Shown here one piece after another: positions 44,947 to 54,398 of a stretch of 64,000 nucleotides of DNA. The number at the start of each line of letters is the position of its first letter. Within the stretch, counting starts at the first letter, position 1. Made by a program: the position numbers and the translations under genes. The notes beneath the pieces were generated by a model. That model saw only the letters and a program-made list of their open reading frames with translations, did not search any database and had not been told where the DNA came from. This DNA comes from Jhaorihella thermophila (GTDB lineage Bacteria > Pseudomonadota > Alphaproteobacteria > Rhodobacterales > Rhodobacteraceae). The DNA lies in assembly GCF_900108275.1 (NCBI RefSeq), contig NZ_FNVD01000001.1, positions 248,001-312,000 of the forward strand, written 5' to 3'.

Positions 44947-47280
44947 ATGTTGCAGCCAGCGGAACGCTCGATGTCGCCTGATCCCGATCCGGCCCTGCGC
45001 ACCGGCAACCATTGGGGGCTTGGCCGTCCCGTCCTGCGTGATGGGCGCCTGGTCGAGGTCAGGCCACATCCGGCGGACCCCTGGCCCTCGGCCCTGAACG
45101 GCAACATAGCCGGCAGCTTGGGCGGGCGCGCGCGGATCCTGCGGCCGGCCATCCGCGTCGGCTGGCTCGAAAACGGGCCCGGCCCGGCCGATGGCGCGCG
45201 GGGGCGCGAGCCGTTTGTCGAGGTCGACTGGGACACCGCGCTCGACCGGCTGGCCGAGGAACTTGGCCGGGTGCGCGCCGCCCACGGCAATGGCGCGATT
45301 TATGCCGGCTCCTATGGCTGGGGCAGCGCGGGGCGGTTCCACCACCCCCAGACCCAGCTCAAGCGGTTCCTGAACGCGGTGGGCGGCTTTGTCCGGTCCG
45401 AAGGCAATTACAGCTACAACGCCGCGCTGGTCCTGCTGCCGCATGTCGTGGGCAACTACCGCGATCATGTGAAACAGGCGACGCGGTTGTCCAATATCGC
45501 CCGGCACGGGGAACTGGTGGTGATGTTCGGCGGCTTTCCGCTGCGCAACACGCAAGTGTCCGATGGCGGTCTGGGCCGACACCGTATCCAGGGGGCGCTG
45601 CGGGACTGCGCGGCCAACGGCGTGCGCTTCGTCAATGTCAGCCCGCTGAAGGGCGATGCCGACCCGGTGCTGAACGCCGAATGGATCGCGCCGCGGCCGG
45701 GAACGGATGTTGCGCTGATGATGGGACTGGCGCAGACCCTGATCGCCGAAGGGCTGCACGACCGTGCCTTTCTGGATCGCTATACGGTCGGCTTCGACCG
45801 GGTGGCCGCCTATCTGGCCGGGCAGGTGGACGGCGTCGCCAAGACGGCCGACTGGGCCGAGTCGCAATGCGGCGTGCCGGCGGACCGCATCCGTGACCTT
45901 GCGCGGGAAATGGCGGGTAAACGCACGATGATTTCGTGCGCAGCGGCGCTGCAACGGGCCGACTGGGGTGAACAGCCGCTGTGGATGACGGTCGCTCTGG
46001 CCGCGCTGCTGGGCCAGATCGGGCTGCCCGGCGGCGGCTATACGATCGGCTATGGCGTGAATGCTTCGGTGGGGGTGATGGACCGCATCCTGCGACCCGG
46101 CGCGCTGCCGCAGGGGGAAAACCCGATCGCGGATTACATCCCGGTGGCGATGGTCAGCGACATGCTACTGACCCCCGGCGGGGCCTATGACTACAACGGC
46201 GAACGCCGCCGGTTGCCCGATATCCGCATGGTCTGGTGGGCCGGCGGCAACCCGTTTCACCACCACCAGAACCTGAACCGGCTGCGCGCGGCCTTTCAGC
46301 GGCCCGAAACGGTGGTCGTGAACGATTTCAATTGGACCGCCACAGCACGGCATGCCGACATCGTCCTGCCGGTGGCCGCGCCCGAGGAGCGGCGCGATTT
46401 CGTCTGCGGCAAGCAGGACAACGCGCTGATCCCGTCGCCGGCGCTGGTGGCCCCGCCGGGGCAGGCGCGTACCGAATACGAGATCTTTTCGGATCTCGCC
46501 GACCGGCTGGGCGCGCGCGACGCCTTTACCGAGGGGCGCGGCGAAGAGGACTGGCTGCGCGACATGTGGGCGCGCACGGTGCAGACGGCGGCCGGCCACG
46601 GCATCGCCCTGCCGGACTGGGGCCGTTTCATGGCGAGCGGCCCGATCGAACTGCCCGATCCCGCGCCCGACCGGGTGTTCCTGTCGGAGTTCCGCGCCGA
46701 CCCCGACGCCAACCCGCTGCCCACGCCCAGCGGCAAAATTGAGCTTTATTCCGAGGTGATCGCGGGGTTCGGCTATGACGACTGCCCCGGCCACCCGGTC
46801 TGGATGCCGCCGCGCGGGGTGGCGGACGGGACCGCGCGGCGCTTTCCGCTGGCGCTGCTGTCGGGGCAACCCGAGGCGCGGCTGCATTCGCAGATGGACA
46901 ATGGCGGCTACAGCCTGTCGCAAAAGATCGCCGGGCGCGAACCCGTTCTCATCCACCCCGCGGACGCCGCCGCGCACGGCATCGCGGATGGCGATGTGGT
47001 CGAACTGTTCAACGACCGGGGCCGGTGCCTCGCTGGCGCGCGGGTGACCGACGCCATCGCGCCGGGCGTGGTGTTCCTGCGCACCGGCGCCTGGTATGAC
47101 CCGGACCCCGACGATCCGCAGGCCCGCGACCGCCACGGCAACCCCAACGTCCTGACCCACGACCTACGCACGTCGCGGCTGAGCCAGGGCCCGGCGGCGC
47201 AGTCGGCCTTTGTCGAGATCCGCCGCCACGACGGCCCCGCGCCCGCCGTCATGGCGCATGAACCGCCCGCGTTTGCATGA
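44947..47280 (+). CDS. Molybdopterin-dependent S/N-oxide reductase (BisC/DorA family)
   Basis: 777 residues of the DMSO reductase family. The molybdenum ligand is Ser, in YAGSYGWGSAGRFHHPQTQL, as in DMSO/TMAO and biotin sulfoxide reductases; later motifs WWAGGNPFHHHQNLNRL, NDFNWTATARHADIVLP, TPSGKIELYSE and the C-terminal LLSGQPEARLHSQMDNG. No twin-arginine signal, so cytosolic like BisC. A start at ATG 44971 is as likely. Stop overlaps an IclR regulator, unusual for this family. Probable roles: repair of oxidised biotin or methionine. Confidence 0.88.
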   Translation: MLQPAERSMSPDPDPALRTGNHWGLGRPVLRDGRLVEVRPHPADPWPSALNGNIAGSLGGRARILRPAIRVGWLENGPGPADGARGREPFVEVDWDTALDRLAEELGRVRAAHGNGAIYAGSYGWGSAGRFHHPQTQLKRFLNAVGGFVRSEGNYSYNAALVLLPHVVGNYRDHVKQATRLSNIARHGELVVMFGGFPLRNTQVSDGGLGRHRIQGALRDCAANGVRFVNVSPLKGDADPVLNAEWIAPRPGTDVALMMGLAQTLIAEGLHDRAFLDRYTVGFDRVAAYLAGQVDGVAKTADWAESQCGVPADRIRDLAREMAGKRTMISCAAALQRADWGEQPLWMTVALAALLGQIGLPGGGYTIGYGVNASVGVMDRILRPGALPQGENPIADYIPVAMVSDMLLTPGGAYDYNGERRRLPDIRMVWWAGGNPFHHHQNLNRLRAAFQRPETVVVNDFNWTATARHADIVLPVAAPEERRDFVCGKQDNALIPSPALVAPPGQARTEYEIFSDLADRLGARDAFTEGRGEEDWLRDMWARTVQTAAGHGIALPDWGRFMASGPIELPDPAPDRVFLSEFRADPDANPLPTPSGKIELYSEVIAGFGYDDCPGHPVWMPPRGVADGTARRFPLALLSGQPEARLHSQMDNGGYSLSQKIAGREPVLIHPADAAAHGIADGDVVELFNDRGRCLAGARVTDAIAPGVVFLRTGAWYDPDPDDPQARDRHGNPNVLTHDLRTSRLSQGPAAQSAFVEIRRHDGPAPAVMAHEPPAFA

Positions 47281-48074
47281 ACCGGGATCGGGCGAACCGG
47301 GGGGCGAAGCCGCCCCAGAAGCCGCCCCAGCGGCTGGACAGCACGCTGTCCAAGGGGCTGCTGATCCTCGAGACGCTCGCAACGGCGCCGGGGCCCAGGG
47401 GGGTGTCGGAACTGGCGCGCGAACTGGGGCTGACCAAGTCCAACGTGTTCCGCCTGCTGCAGACCCTGGTCGCGCTGGGCTATGTGCAGGCGACCGAAGA
47501 CAAGCTCTACCGCGCGACGCTGAAGACTTGGCGCGTGGGCCGGGCGGTGGTCGAGAATGTCAACCTGCGGGATCTGGCCGCCCCGGCCATGGAAGTGCTG
47601 GCCCGCGAAACCGGCGAGACCATCTATCTGGCGGTGCAGGAGGGGCTGAGCGTGGTCTATATCGACAAGGTCGAAAGCACCCGGCCGATCCGGTCCTGGA
47701 ACCCGATCGGGGGCACCGCGCCGCTGCACTGCGTGGGCACGGGCAAGGCGATCCTGGCCGCGCGCTATGACCGGATGCGCGCCCGGATGATCGGCCATCT
47801 CACCCGTCACACCGATCGCACCATCACTTCGATCAAGGCGTTGGACGACGAAATGGCGCTGACGCGGGACCGCGGCTTTGCCATCGACACCGGCGAGTTC
47901 CGCGAAGGCGTGCGCAGCTATGGCGCCGCGATCCGACTGCCGGGCGGCGAGCCGATCGGCGCTCTGGGAGTCTCGGTGCCCGAGGTCAATCTGAAGGACG
48001 GGGACGAGCCGCGCATCTGCGCGCTGGTCAAACGCGCCGCGGACGAGGTTTCCCAGGCGCTGGGCCAGGCCTGA
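47277..48074 (+). CDS. IclR-family transcriptional regulator
   Basis: 265 residues. Winged helix-turn-helix (RLDSTLSKGLLILETLATAP, ELARELGLTKSNVFRLLQTL) and an IclR effector domain (TIYLAVQEGLSVVYIDKVES, PLHCVGTGKAILA, GAAIRLPGGEPIGALGVSVP). Start overlaps the reductase stop (ATGA); probably controls that gene. Confidence 0.92.
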   Translation: MNRDRANRGAKPPQKPPQRLDSTLSKGLLILETLATAPGPRGVSELARELGLTKSNVFRLLQTLVALGYVQATEDKLYRATLKTWRVGRAVVENVNLRDLAAPAMEVLARETGETIYLAVQEGLSVVYIDKVESTRPIRSWNPIGGTAPLHCVGTGKAILAARYDRMRARMIGHLTRHTDRTITSIKALDDEMALTRDRGFAIDTGEFREGVRSYGAAIRLPGGEPIGALGVSVPEVNLKDGDEPRICALVKRAADEVSQALGQA

Positions 48075-48166
48075 CGCGCGATCCGGCGGCGCCCGGACCC
48101 GCGCCCGGTTGCGCCCCCGGCGGGTCGTGCCTATTCAGGCCGGGGAGCACGGCGAAAGGATGCAGC

Positions 48167-49012
48167 GTGGCGAAAAGAAGGTTTCCGAAACTGAACGGCT
48201 TGCTGGAAGAGCTGGACGTCAAGCTGGCCGATCTCGCCCCCGACCGCGAGGAACGCGCGCGCCTGCACGCCTTCGAGGCTGCCGGGGGACTCGACCGTCC
48301 GGCCTATGCCCTGTCGCCGGGGATGGAGGGGTTCGACATCGCCCCGCTGGTGCAGGAACATGCCCGCCATGCCGGGGCGCTGGCGCGGCTGAAGGATCCC
48401 GCGCGCAACGACACCGGCTATGCCCCCGGCAACGGCTATTACGACAGCCCCGACGCGGACGCGCTCTATCTCATGGTGCGGCGGTTTGCGCCCGAACGAG
48501 TGATCGAGGTGGGTTGCGGGAACTCGACCCGCGTGACGCGGCAGGCGGTGATCGACGGGGGGGTGGCGACGCGCATCACCGCGATCGACCCATGGCCGCG
48601 CGCCGACATTGCCGATGTGGTGGACCGGTTCGAACAGGCGCGATTGGAACAGGTCGATCCCGCGCTGTTCGAGGCGCTTGGACCCGGTGACATCCTGTTC
48701 ATCGACTCCAGCCACCAGGTTCGGGTTTCCAACGACGTGGCGCATCTGTTCTGCCGGATCATCCCCGCGCTCGCGCCGGGCGTGGTGATCCATGTCCACG
48801 ACGTGTTCCTGCCCTACGAATACCCCAAGCGGTTCTTTTACGACTGCCCCGGCTGGGGCGAACAATACCTGCTGCACGCGCTGCTGCAGGGCGGCGGCTT
48901 TGAGATGCTCTGGCCCGGCTACTATCTTCAGCGCGAACGGCCCGACGCGGTGGCGGCCTTGCCCTTTCTGGCCGAGGGGCGGGCGCAGAGCATCTGGGTG
49001 CGCAAGCTTTGA
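48167..49012 (+). CDS. Class I SAM-dependent methyltransferase-like protein
   Basis: 281 residues, GTG start after AAAGGATG. Rossmann motif RVIEVGCGNSTRVTRQAVID, acidic DPWPRADIADVVDRF, ILFIDSSHQVRVSNDVAHLF, and HVHDVFLPYEYPKRFFYDCP. Resembles the Methyltransf_24 group often near polysaccharide genes. Substrate unknown. Followed by a strong terminator. Confidence 0.8.
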   Translation: MAKRRFPKLNGLLEELDVKLADLAPDREERARLHAFEAAGGLDRPAYALSPGMEGFDIAPLVQEHARHAGALARLKDPARNDTGYAPGNGYYDSPDADALYLMVRRFAPERVIEVGCGNSTRVTRQAVIDGGVATRITAIDPWPRADIADVVDRFEQARLEQVDPALFEALGPGDILFIDSSHQVRVSNDVAHLFCRIIPALAPGVVIHVHDVFLPYEYPKRFFYDCPGWGEQYLLHALLQGGGFEMLWPGYYLQRERPDAVAALPFLAEGRAQSIWVRKL

Positions 49013-49016
49013 AACG

Positions 49017-49043
49017 AAAAAGCCGCCCCGGGGGGCGGCTTTC
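49017..49043. terminator. Bidirectional intrinsic terminator
   Basis: Stem GCCGCCCC with its complement, two-base loop, flanked by A run on the left and TTTC on the right. Serves the methyltransferase (plus) and metY (minus, stop at 49060). Confidence 0.85.
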
Positions 49044-49059
49044 GTACCTCTCGCAGGTG

Positions 49060-50352
49060 TCAGGCCGTGGCCTTGGCCAGCGCCTGGTCGAGGTCGCGGA
49101 TCAGGTCGTCGGCATCCTCGATCCCGATCGACACGCGCACCACGTTCGGCGCGGCGCCGGCGGCGATCTGCTGTTCTTCGGTCAGCTGCCGGTGCGTGGT
49201 CGAGGCCGAATGGATGATGAGCGACCGGGTGTCGCCGAGGTTCGCCACATGGCTGAAGAGTTCGAGGCTGTCCACCAGCTTGACGCAGGCTTCGTATCCG
49301 CCCTTGACAGCAAAGGTGAACAGCGCCCCGGCGCCCTTGGGATAGAGCCGCTGCGCCCGATCATACCAGGGCGAGGAGGGCAGGCCGGCATAGGTCACGT
49401 AGTCCACGCGCGGGTCTTTCTCCAGCCACTCGGCCACCTTGCGCGCGTTCTCCACGTGGCGCTGCATCCGCAGGCTGAGAGTTTCAATCCCCATCAGCGT
49501 GTAATGCGCGGCCTGCGGGTTCATGGTCATGCCCAGATCCCGCAGCCCGATGGCGATGCCGTAGAAGGTATAGCTGAGCGGGCCGAAGGTTTCGTGGAAC
49601 TTCAGCCCGTGATAGGCGGGCTCGGGTTCGCTGAGCGAGGGGAACTTTCCGCTGGCCGACCAGTCGAAATTGCCCGAATCCACCACCGCGCCGCCGGTCA
49701 CGGTGCCGTTGCCGGTGAGGTATTTCGTGGTCGAATGAACCACCAGCGTCGCGCCCTGTTCGATCGGGCGGCACAGGTAGGGGGTTGCCGAAGTGTTGTC
49801 GATGATGAGCGGCAGACCGGCCGCGTTCCCAACCTCGGCGATCGCGGGAATGTCGGTGACATAGCCGCCGGGGTTGGCGATGGATTCGCCAAAGATCGCG
49901 CGGGTGTCGTCGTCGATGGCGTCGCGCACCGCGTCGAGGTCGTCGAAATCGACGAACTTGGCCGACCAGCCGAACTTGCGGATCGTGTTGGAAAACTGCT
50001 GCACCGTGCCGCCGTAGAGCCGGGTCGAGGCGACCACGTTCGTGCCCGGCTGCATCAGCGGGAACAGCGCCATGATCTGCGCCGCATGGCCCGAGGAACA
50101 GCAGACCGCGCCGACGCCGCCCTCGAGCGTGGCGATGCGTTCCTGCAGCACCGCGACGGTGGGGTTGGTCAGGCGGGAATAGATGTAGCCCACCTCCTGC
50201 AGGTTGAACAGCGCCGCCGCGTGGTCGGCATCGCGGAACACATAGGCCGTGGTCTGGTAGATCGGGGTCTGCCTCGCGCCGGTGGCCGGATCGGGCCTGC
50301 TGCCGGCGTGAATCTGCAGCGTGTCGAAACCATAGGCGGGTGCGTCGGACAT
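49060..50352 (-). CDS. metY: O-acetylhomoserine sulfhydrylase
   Basis: 430 residues, PLP enzyme making homocysteine from O-acetylhomoserine and sulfide (or a cysteine synthase activity). PLP Lys in VVHSTTKYLTGNGTVTGGAV; GFDTLQIHAGSRPDPATGAR N-terminus; YIYSRLTNPTVAVLQERIAT and SHVANLGDTRSLIIHSASTT. ATG 50352 follows GAGGGAG at normal spacing; a GTG three codons upstream is possible. Confidence 0.94.
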   Translation of the reverse strand: MSDAPAYGFDTLQIHAGSRPDPATGARQTPIYQTTAYVFRDADHAAALFNLQEVGYIYSRLTNPTVAVLQERIATLEGGVGAVCCSSGHAAQIMALFPLMQPGTNVVASTRLYGGTVQQFSNTIRKFGWSAKFVDFDDLDAVRDAIDDDTRAIFGESIANPGGYVTDIPAIAEVGNAAGLPLIIDNTSATPYLCRPIEQGATLVVHSTTKYLTGNGTVTGGAVVDSGNFDWSASGKFPSLSEPEPAYHGLKFHETFGPLSYTFYGIAIGLRDLGMTMNPQAAHYTLMGIETLSLRMQRHVENARKVAEWLEKDPRVDYVTYAGLPSSPWYDRAQRLYPKGAGALFTFAVKGGYEACVKLVDSLELFSHVANLGDTRSLIIHSASTTHRQLTEEQQIAAGAAPNVVRVSIGIEDADDLIRDLDQALAKATA

Positions 50353-50489
50353 CAATTTCACTCCCTCATGCGCAATGTCGTTGGCAACGGTTTAGAACAC
50401 CGATCCCGCCCGCACAACGAGCGCGCCGAAAATCGGGAAATTGGGCCGCAAACCGGCCGTGCCCCGGAACATTGTTCCCCCGCGCGGCG

Positions 50490-51494
50490 CTAGCGCATCC
50501 AGAATCCCGCCGCGCGGATGCGATTGCGGATCGCCTGTTCCTTGCGGGGCAGGTTTTCGCGGTCGAACATGGCCCGCACCTTGGCCCCGCGCCCCTGATA
50601 GACGATACGCTTGATCGGCTCGTATCCCTTCAGCACCTTCTTGATCCGGTTCGGCGCGGCGACCTGTTCCAGCACCTCGACCACCCGGTCGCTTTCGCGC
50701 GCATAGAGCAGGGGGAGATGGCGGTAATGGCAGCTGACCGAGCCGTCCAGAAGCCCCTGGGGCAGCGTATCCCTCCCGCCGCCGAAGGAGTGGATCACCA
50801 ATGGCAGCGCCACCTGGTCGAGCCACGGGTCGAGGCTTTGGCCGACCAGTTCGGGCGGCGGGTCGTTGCGGATCGAGGTGGCATAGTCGAGGAACCGCCG
50901 GCCGAAGGCGACCGGGTCGGCATGGAAGAACCAGCCGGCGTTGAAATAGAGATAGCGCTTCCAGTATTCGTCGGGCTGGGCGAGGTCCAGGCTGCTTTCG
51001 AAATCCAGCCCGAACCGGTCGTAGAGCGATTTCCAGATGCTCGTATAGCCAGGCCCGTAGAGGGTGGGCTGCGGCCACGTCCCTTCGCGCCGCAGCGAGG
51101 CGGTCGGACGGTCGAAGTCGAACGGCACCCGGGTCAGATCGCCGGTGATCAGCGTGTCGGTGTCGAAGAACAGGAAGGGCTCGCCCTCGGGCAGGGCCAG
51201 AAGCGCCTCGATCTTGTTGCCGTGCGGATAGCTTTCGCCGAAGGCGGTGTTCTGGAAGGGCAGGATCTCGGCGCCGAGCCAATGCAGCAGCGCCAGCACC
51301 TCGCGGTTGCGGATGGCGGGGTCGAAGCTCCAGCGCGGGCCGGGCTGGGGCACGGCCACGAACAGGCGGCCCCGCCAGTCCGGGCTGCAATGGCGCAGCG
51401 AGGCGGCGAACAGGATCGCCTCGTATTGCAGCCGGCCGGCCTGGCCGACGATCATGATGTTGAAATCCCGGTTGCTTGCCTGGTCGCGTGTCAT
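50490..51494 (-). CDS. Putative glycosyltransferase-like protein
   Basis: 334 residues. N-terminal NIMIVGQAGRLQYEAILFAA, then a DxD-type motif FFDTDTLITGDLTRVPFDFD and LYFNAGWFFHADPVAFGRRF, which resemble nucleotide-sugar-dependent GT-A enzymes (GT8-like). No membrane segment. Common as a hypothetical protein in this group. Donor and acceptor unknown; sequence similarity is too weak for more. Confidence 0.55.
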   Translation of the reverse strand: MTRDQASNRDFNIMIVGQAGRLQYEAILFAASLRHCSPDWRGRLFVAVPQPGPRWSFDPAIRNREVLALLHWLGAEILPFQNTAFGESYPHGNKIEALLALPEGEPFLFFDTDTLITGDLTRVPFDFDRPTASLRREGTWPQPTLYGPGYTSIWKSLYDRFGLDFESSLDLAQPDEYWKRYLYFNAGWFFHADPVAFGRRFLDYATSIRNDPPPELVGQSLDPWLDQVALPLVIHSFGGGRDTLPQGLLDGSVSCHYRHLPLLYARESDRVVEVLEQVAAPNRIKKVLKGYEPIKRIVYQGRGAKVRAMFDRENLPRKEQAIRNRIRAAGFWMR

Positions 51495-51672
51495 GGTGGT
51501 TCCTGCCGCGGGTCGGTGATTGGCGGCGACTGCCCTTTTGCGGGACTATAGGCGCGCAGAGACGCGGCCGGAAGCCCGCAATCGCCGTCCCGCGGGATAT
51601 CGCAGGGCGTTCCGGCGCGGGGATCCCGGTCGGCCACATGCCGGCGTTGGCGCGGGCCGTGGGGGCGGAATT

Positions 51673-51695
51673 GGGTATTTTTGACCAGAAAGAAG
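51673..51695 (+). repeat. Dispersed GTATTT...GAAG element, copy 6
   Basis: GGGTATTT, spacer, CCAGAAAGAAG, directly beyond the tpiA stop (51697). Nearly identical to copy 1 at 1112-1136, also at the 3' end of a minus-strand gene. Confidence 0.65.
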
Positions 51696-51696
51696 C

Positions 51697-52446
51697 TCAG
51701 GCTGCTTCCAGAGCGCTGACGATGGGCGAGAAATCGCAGGCGTGGAGGCTCGCGCCGCCGACGAGCGCGCCATCGACATCGGGCACGGCAAAGATTTCGG
51801 CGGCGTTGGACGGCTTGACCGAGCCGCCGTAGAGGATGCGCACCGATCGGCCGACGCCCGCGCCGAAGCGGCGTTCGAGCCGGGCGCGGATGAAGGCGTG
51901 AACCTCGCCGATCTGGTCGGCGGTGGGGGTCAGGCCGGTGCCGATGGCCCAGATCGGTTCATAGGCGATCACGAGGGTTTCCCCGGTGACCAGATCGGGG
52001 ACCGAGCCCGCCAGTTGTCCGCCGATGATGTCGAGCGTATTGGCGGCCTCGCGTTCGGCGAGGCTTTCGCCGACGCAGATGATCGCGGTGAGGCCCGAGT
52101 CGATGGCATGGCGGGCCTTGGCGCGCACGTCCTCGTCGGTTTCGCCGTGGTCGGCGCGGCGCTCGGAATGGCCGAGAATCACATGGGTCGCGCCGGCATC
52201 CGACAGCATTTCGGCGCTGATGTCGCCGGTATGGGCGCCGCTGGCCGCGGCGTGGCAGTCCTGGCCGCCGATGGCGATGGCCGTGCCCCGGGTCGCGGTC
52301 GATGCGCGGTGGATCAGCGTCGCGGGCGGGCAGATCACGATGTCGCAGCCGGGGTCGGGATGCGCGGCGGCCAGCGCTTCGAGCTCTGCCAGCGCCGCGC
52401 CGGTGCCGTTCATCTTCCAGTTGCCTGCCGCCAGTTTCCGCCGCAT
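51697..52446 (-). CDS. tpiA: Triosephosphate isomerase
   Basis: 249 residues. Catalytic Lys in [11 protein letters not shown], His in [15 protein letters not shown], Glu in [14 protein letters not shown], and phosphate-binding [16 protein letters not shown]. Interconverts dihydroxyacetone phosphate and glyceraldehyde 3-phosphate. Confidence 0.97.
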   Translation of the reverse strand: MRRKLAAGNWKMNGTGAALAELEALAAAHPDPGCDIVICPPATLIHRASTATRGTAIAIGGQDCHAAASGAHTGDISAEMLSDAGATHVILGHSERRADHGETDEDVRAKARHAIDSGLTAIICVGESLAEREAANTLDIIGGQLAGSVPDLVTGETLVIAYEPIWAIGTGLTPTADQIGEVHAFIRARLERRFGAGVGRSVRILYGGSVKPSNAAEIFAVPDVDGALVGGASLHACDFSPIVSALEAA

Positions 52447-52535
52447 CCGCCTCTCTCCGTTTCCGAATGATCAGGCGTGAGGTAGCATCGGGCGCGGGGC
52501 CGCGCAATTGCAGCGGATCGTCGCGCGGGGACCGG

Positions 52536-52925
52536 TCAGGCGCTACCGTCGCCCTGCGCCTCTTGCGACAATTCGTCTATGTCCTTGAACTTGATCGATT
52601 CGCCGCAGCCGCAGGCCTCGGCCACGTTGGGGTTGTTGAACCGGAACCCCGATTCCAGCAGCGAAACCTCGTAGTCGATCTCGGTCCCGAACAGGAACAT
52701 CTGCGCCATGGGCGCGATCATCACCCGCGCGCCGTCCTGTTCGACGACCTCGTCGTGCGGGTCGGGCGCGTCCACATATTCCATCGTGTATTCCATGCCC
52801 GCGCAGCCGCCCTTCTTGACCCCGATGCGCAGGCCGGCGTGACCGCCCTGTTCCATCAGTTTCCTGATCTGCGCCGCGGCGCGCGGCGTCATGGTGACGG
52901 CCTGTTTTCCCGGAATTCCGAACAT
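52536..52925 (-). CDS. IscA/ErpA-type iron-sulfur carrier
   Basis: 129 residues of the HesB/IscA family with Cys ligands GGCAGMEYTMEYVDAP and VAEACGCGESIKF. Receives or donates [Fe-S] clusters. ATG 52925 gives the family N-terminus MFGIPGKQAVTMTPRAAAQ. Ten bases after the SufT-like gene on the same strand. Confidence 0.92.
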   Translation of the reverse strand: MFGIPGKQAVTMTPRAAAQIRKLMEQGGHAGLRIGVKKGGCAGMEYTMEYVDAPDPHDEVVEQDGARVMIAPMAQMFLFGTEIDYEVSLLESGFRFNNPNVAEACGCGESIKFKDIDELSQEAQGDGSA

Positions 52926-52935
52926 CGCCGTCCCC

Positions 52936-53298
52936 TTACATGAAACCCAGTTCGAGCCGCGCGGCATCGGACATCATGTCCATGCCCCAGGGCGGCTCCC
53001 ATGTCAGTTCGACCTCGACCGAGCGCACGCCGGGCACCGCGCCGACCGCGTCCTGCACCCAGCCGGGCATGTCGCCGGCCACCGGGCAGCCCGGCGCCGT
53101 CAGCGTCATGATGATGCGCACGTCGTTGTCGTCGCTGATCTCGATCGTGTAGATCAGGCCGAGCTCGAAGATGTTGACCGGGATCTCCGGGTCATAGACC
53201 GTGCGACAGGCATCCGCCACGGCCTCGTAAAGCGGATGGTTGGTGGTCGAGGGCGCGATCAGCGGGGCGCCTTCAAGCGGTTCCTGGGGCTTGGTCAT
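52936..53298 (-). CDS. SufT/PaaD-like Fe-S assembly protein (DUF59)
   Basis: 120 residues of the MIP18 family: TVYDPEIPVNIFELGLIYTI and MTLTAPGCPVAGDMPGWVQD with the conserved Cys. Helps mature iron-sulfur proteins with an A-type carrier; the next gene is one. Confidence 0.92.
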   Translation of the reverse strand: MTKPQEPLEGAPLIAPSTTNHPLYEAVADACRTVYDPEIPVNIFELGLIYTIEISDDNDVRIIMTLTAPGCPVAGDMPGWVQDAVGAVPGVRSVEVELTWEPPWGMDMMSDAARLELGFM

Positions 53299-53387
53299 CT
53301 CGGGCCTCGGTCCTTTTTCCTGACCGATTATATAGGGAATGTCGAATGCGGCGTCCAGCCCGGTCTTTGCCGCTGGGCGATCGCCGG

Positions 53388-53954
53388 TCAGTCCTCAAGT
53401 TCGCTTTCCCAGTAGAGAAAGTCCATCCAGGTCTGGTGCAGCTGGCCGCGCACGAAGGGCAGGCGGCGTGCGGCGGCATCGAGCTGGTGGGCCGAAGGTT
53501 TGAAGGGGGGGCGGCGCAGTTTCATGCCGGCCTGTTTCAGCGTCTTGTTGCCCTTGCGGGCGTTGTCCTTGCGGCAACAGGCAACGATATTGGTCCAGAC
53601 CGACTTGCCGCCCTTGCTGCGCGGCAGAACGTGGTCAAAGGTCAGATCCTTGGCGGGAAAGCGGTTGCCGCAATACTGACAGGTGAATTCGTCCCGCAGG
53701 AACAGGTTGTAGCGGGTAAACCCGACCCGTTTGCGCTGATGATACTGTTTCAGCGCGACGACTGCCGGCACGTCGTATTCCCGCGTGGCCGAGCGGATCA
53801 CGATGTCGTCATAGGTCTTGATCTGGATCACCCGTCGCTGGTGCACGGCGACAAAGGCGTCCTGCCAGCTCCAGACAGAGAGCGGCGCCCAACTGAGCGG
53901 TTGCATGTCCGCGTTCAGCACGAGCGTGCGCAGGTGGTCGAGAGACTGGGTCAT
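53388..53954 (-). CDS. HNH endonuclease-domain protein
   Basis: 188 residues. CQYCGNRFPAKDLTFDHVLP with the second CxxC in VACCRKDNARKG: the HNH motif with zinc cysteines. N-terminal half MTQSLDHLRTLVLNADMQPL, IKTYDDIVIRSATREYDVPA is that of a conserved alphaproteobacterial HNH protein, usually single copy. Not a restriction or intron enzyme by context; role unknown. Confidence 0.88.
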   Translation of the reverse strand: MTQSLDHLRTLVLNADMQPLSWAPLSVWSWQDAFVAVHQRRVIQIKTYDDIVIRSATREYDVPAVVALKQYHQRKRVGFTRYNLFLRDEFTCQYCGNRFPAKDLTFDHVLPRSKGGKSVWTNIVACCRKDNARKGNKTLKQAGMKLRRPPFKPSAHQLDAAARRLPFVRGQLHQTWMDFLYWESELED

Positions 53955-54002
53955 GGGGCGGTCTCCATCGGCGGTAAAGACGGCGCGGGGCGCGCGGGAG
54001 GC

Positions 54003-54262
54003 AAAAAAGAAGGCGCGTGGGACTCACGCGCCTGTCGGGATCGGATATGGCTCCGGCAACTGATCGGGGTGACTATTCGGCCATGATCGTCGGGGCGGTC
54101 ATGGCCGGCCGGGCAGGGCGGCCTGACGGACCCCATGCCGCGCGCGGATCGTTCCGCGTCGGACGCGGTGGCAAGAGGATATGCGGCGAGCAACCCCATA
54201 TGCGGTTCCGGTCTCCCTGTGCCGCCGCCGAAATTGCCTGTCCGGCGGGGCCTTGATCTGTC
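54003..54262 (-). ncRNA. Candidate small transcript with promoter and terminator
   Basis: On the minus strand a sigma70-like promoter (TTGCCA, 16 bases, TATAGT; about 54296-54269) is followed about 240 bases later by a clean intrinsic terminator: stem AGGCGCGTG with CACGCGCCT (54011-54033) then TTCTTTTTTG. Between them only a weak 64-codon frame (54073-54267, ending MTAPTIMAE) is open. It could be a small RNA or that small protein. The 444-base gap 53955-54398 has no other recognised gene. Confidence 0.35.
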
Positions 54263-54398
54263 CACAACTATATATCGTGGTTGACGTCTGGCAAGCGTTC
54301 AGTTTCCACAATATGTCGCAGATACTCTTGCTCGGAAACGTAACAGGCGCGTGACGGGGGCACTTGTCTGTCTCGGCGGCGGTGGCTAAGGCGGGGCC

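Noticed and set aside
50353-50489. SAM riboswitch in front of metY
   Set aside because: I looked for the conserved SAM-II and SAM/SAH cores close to the ribosome site and did not see them.
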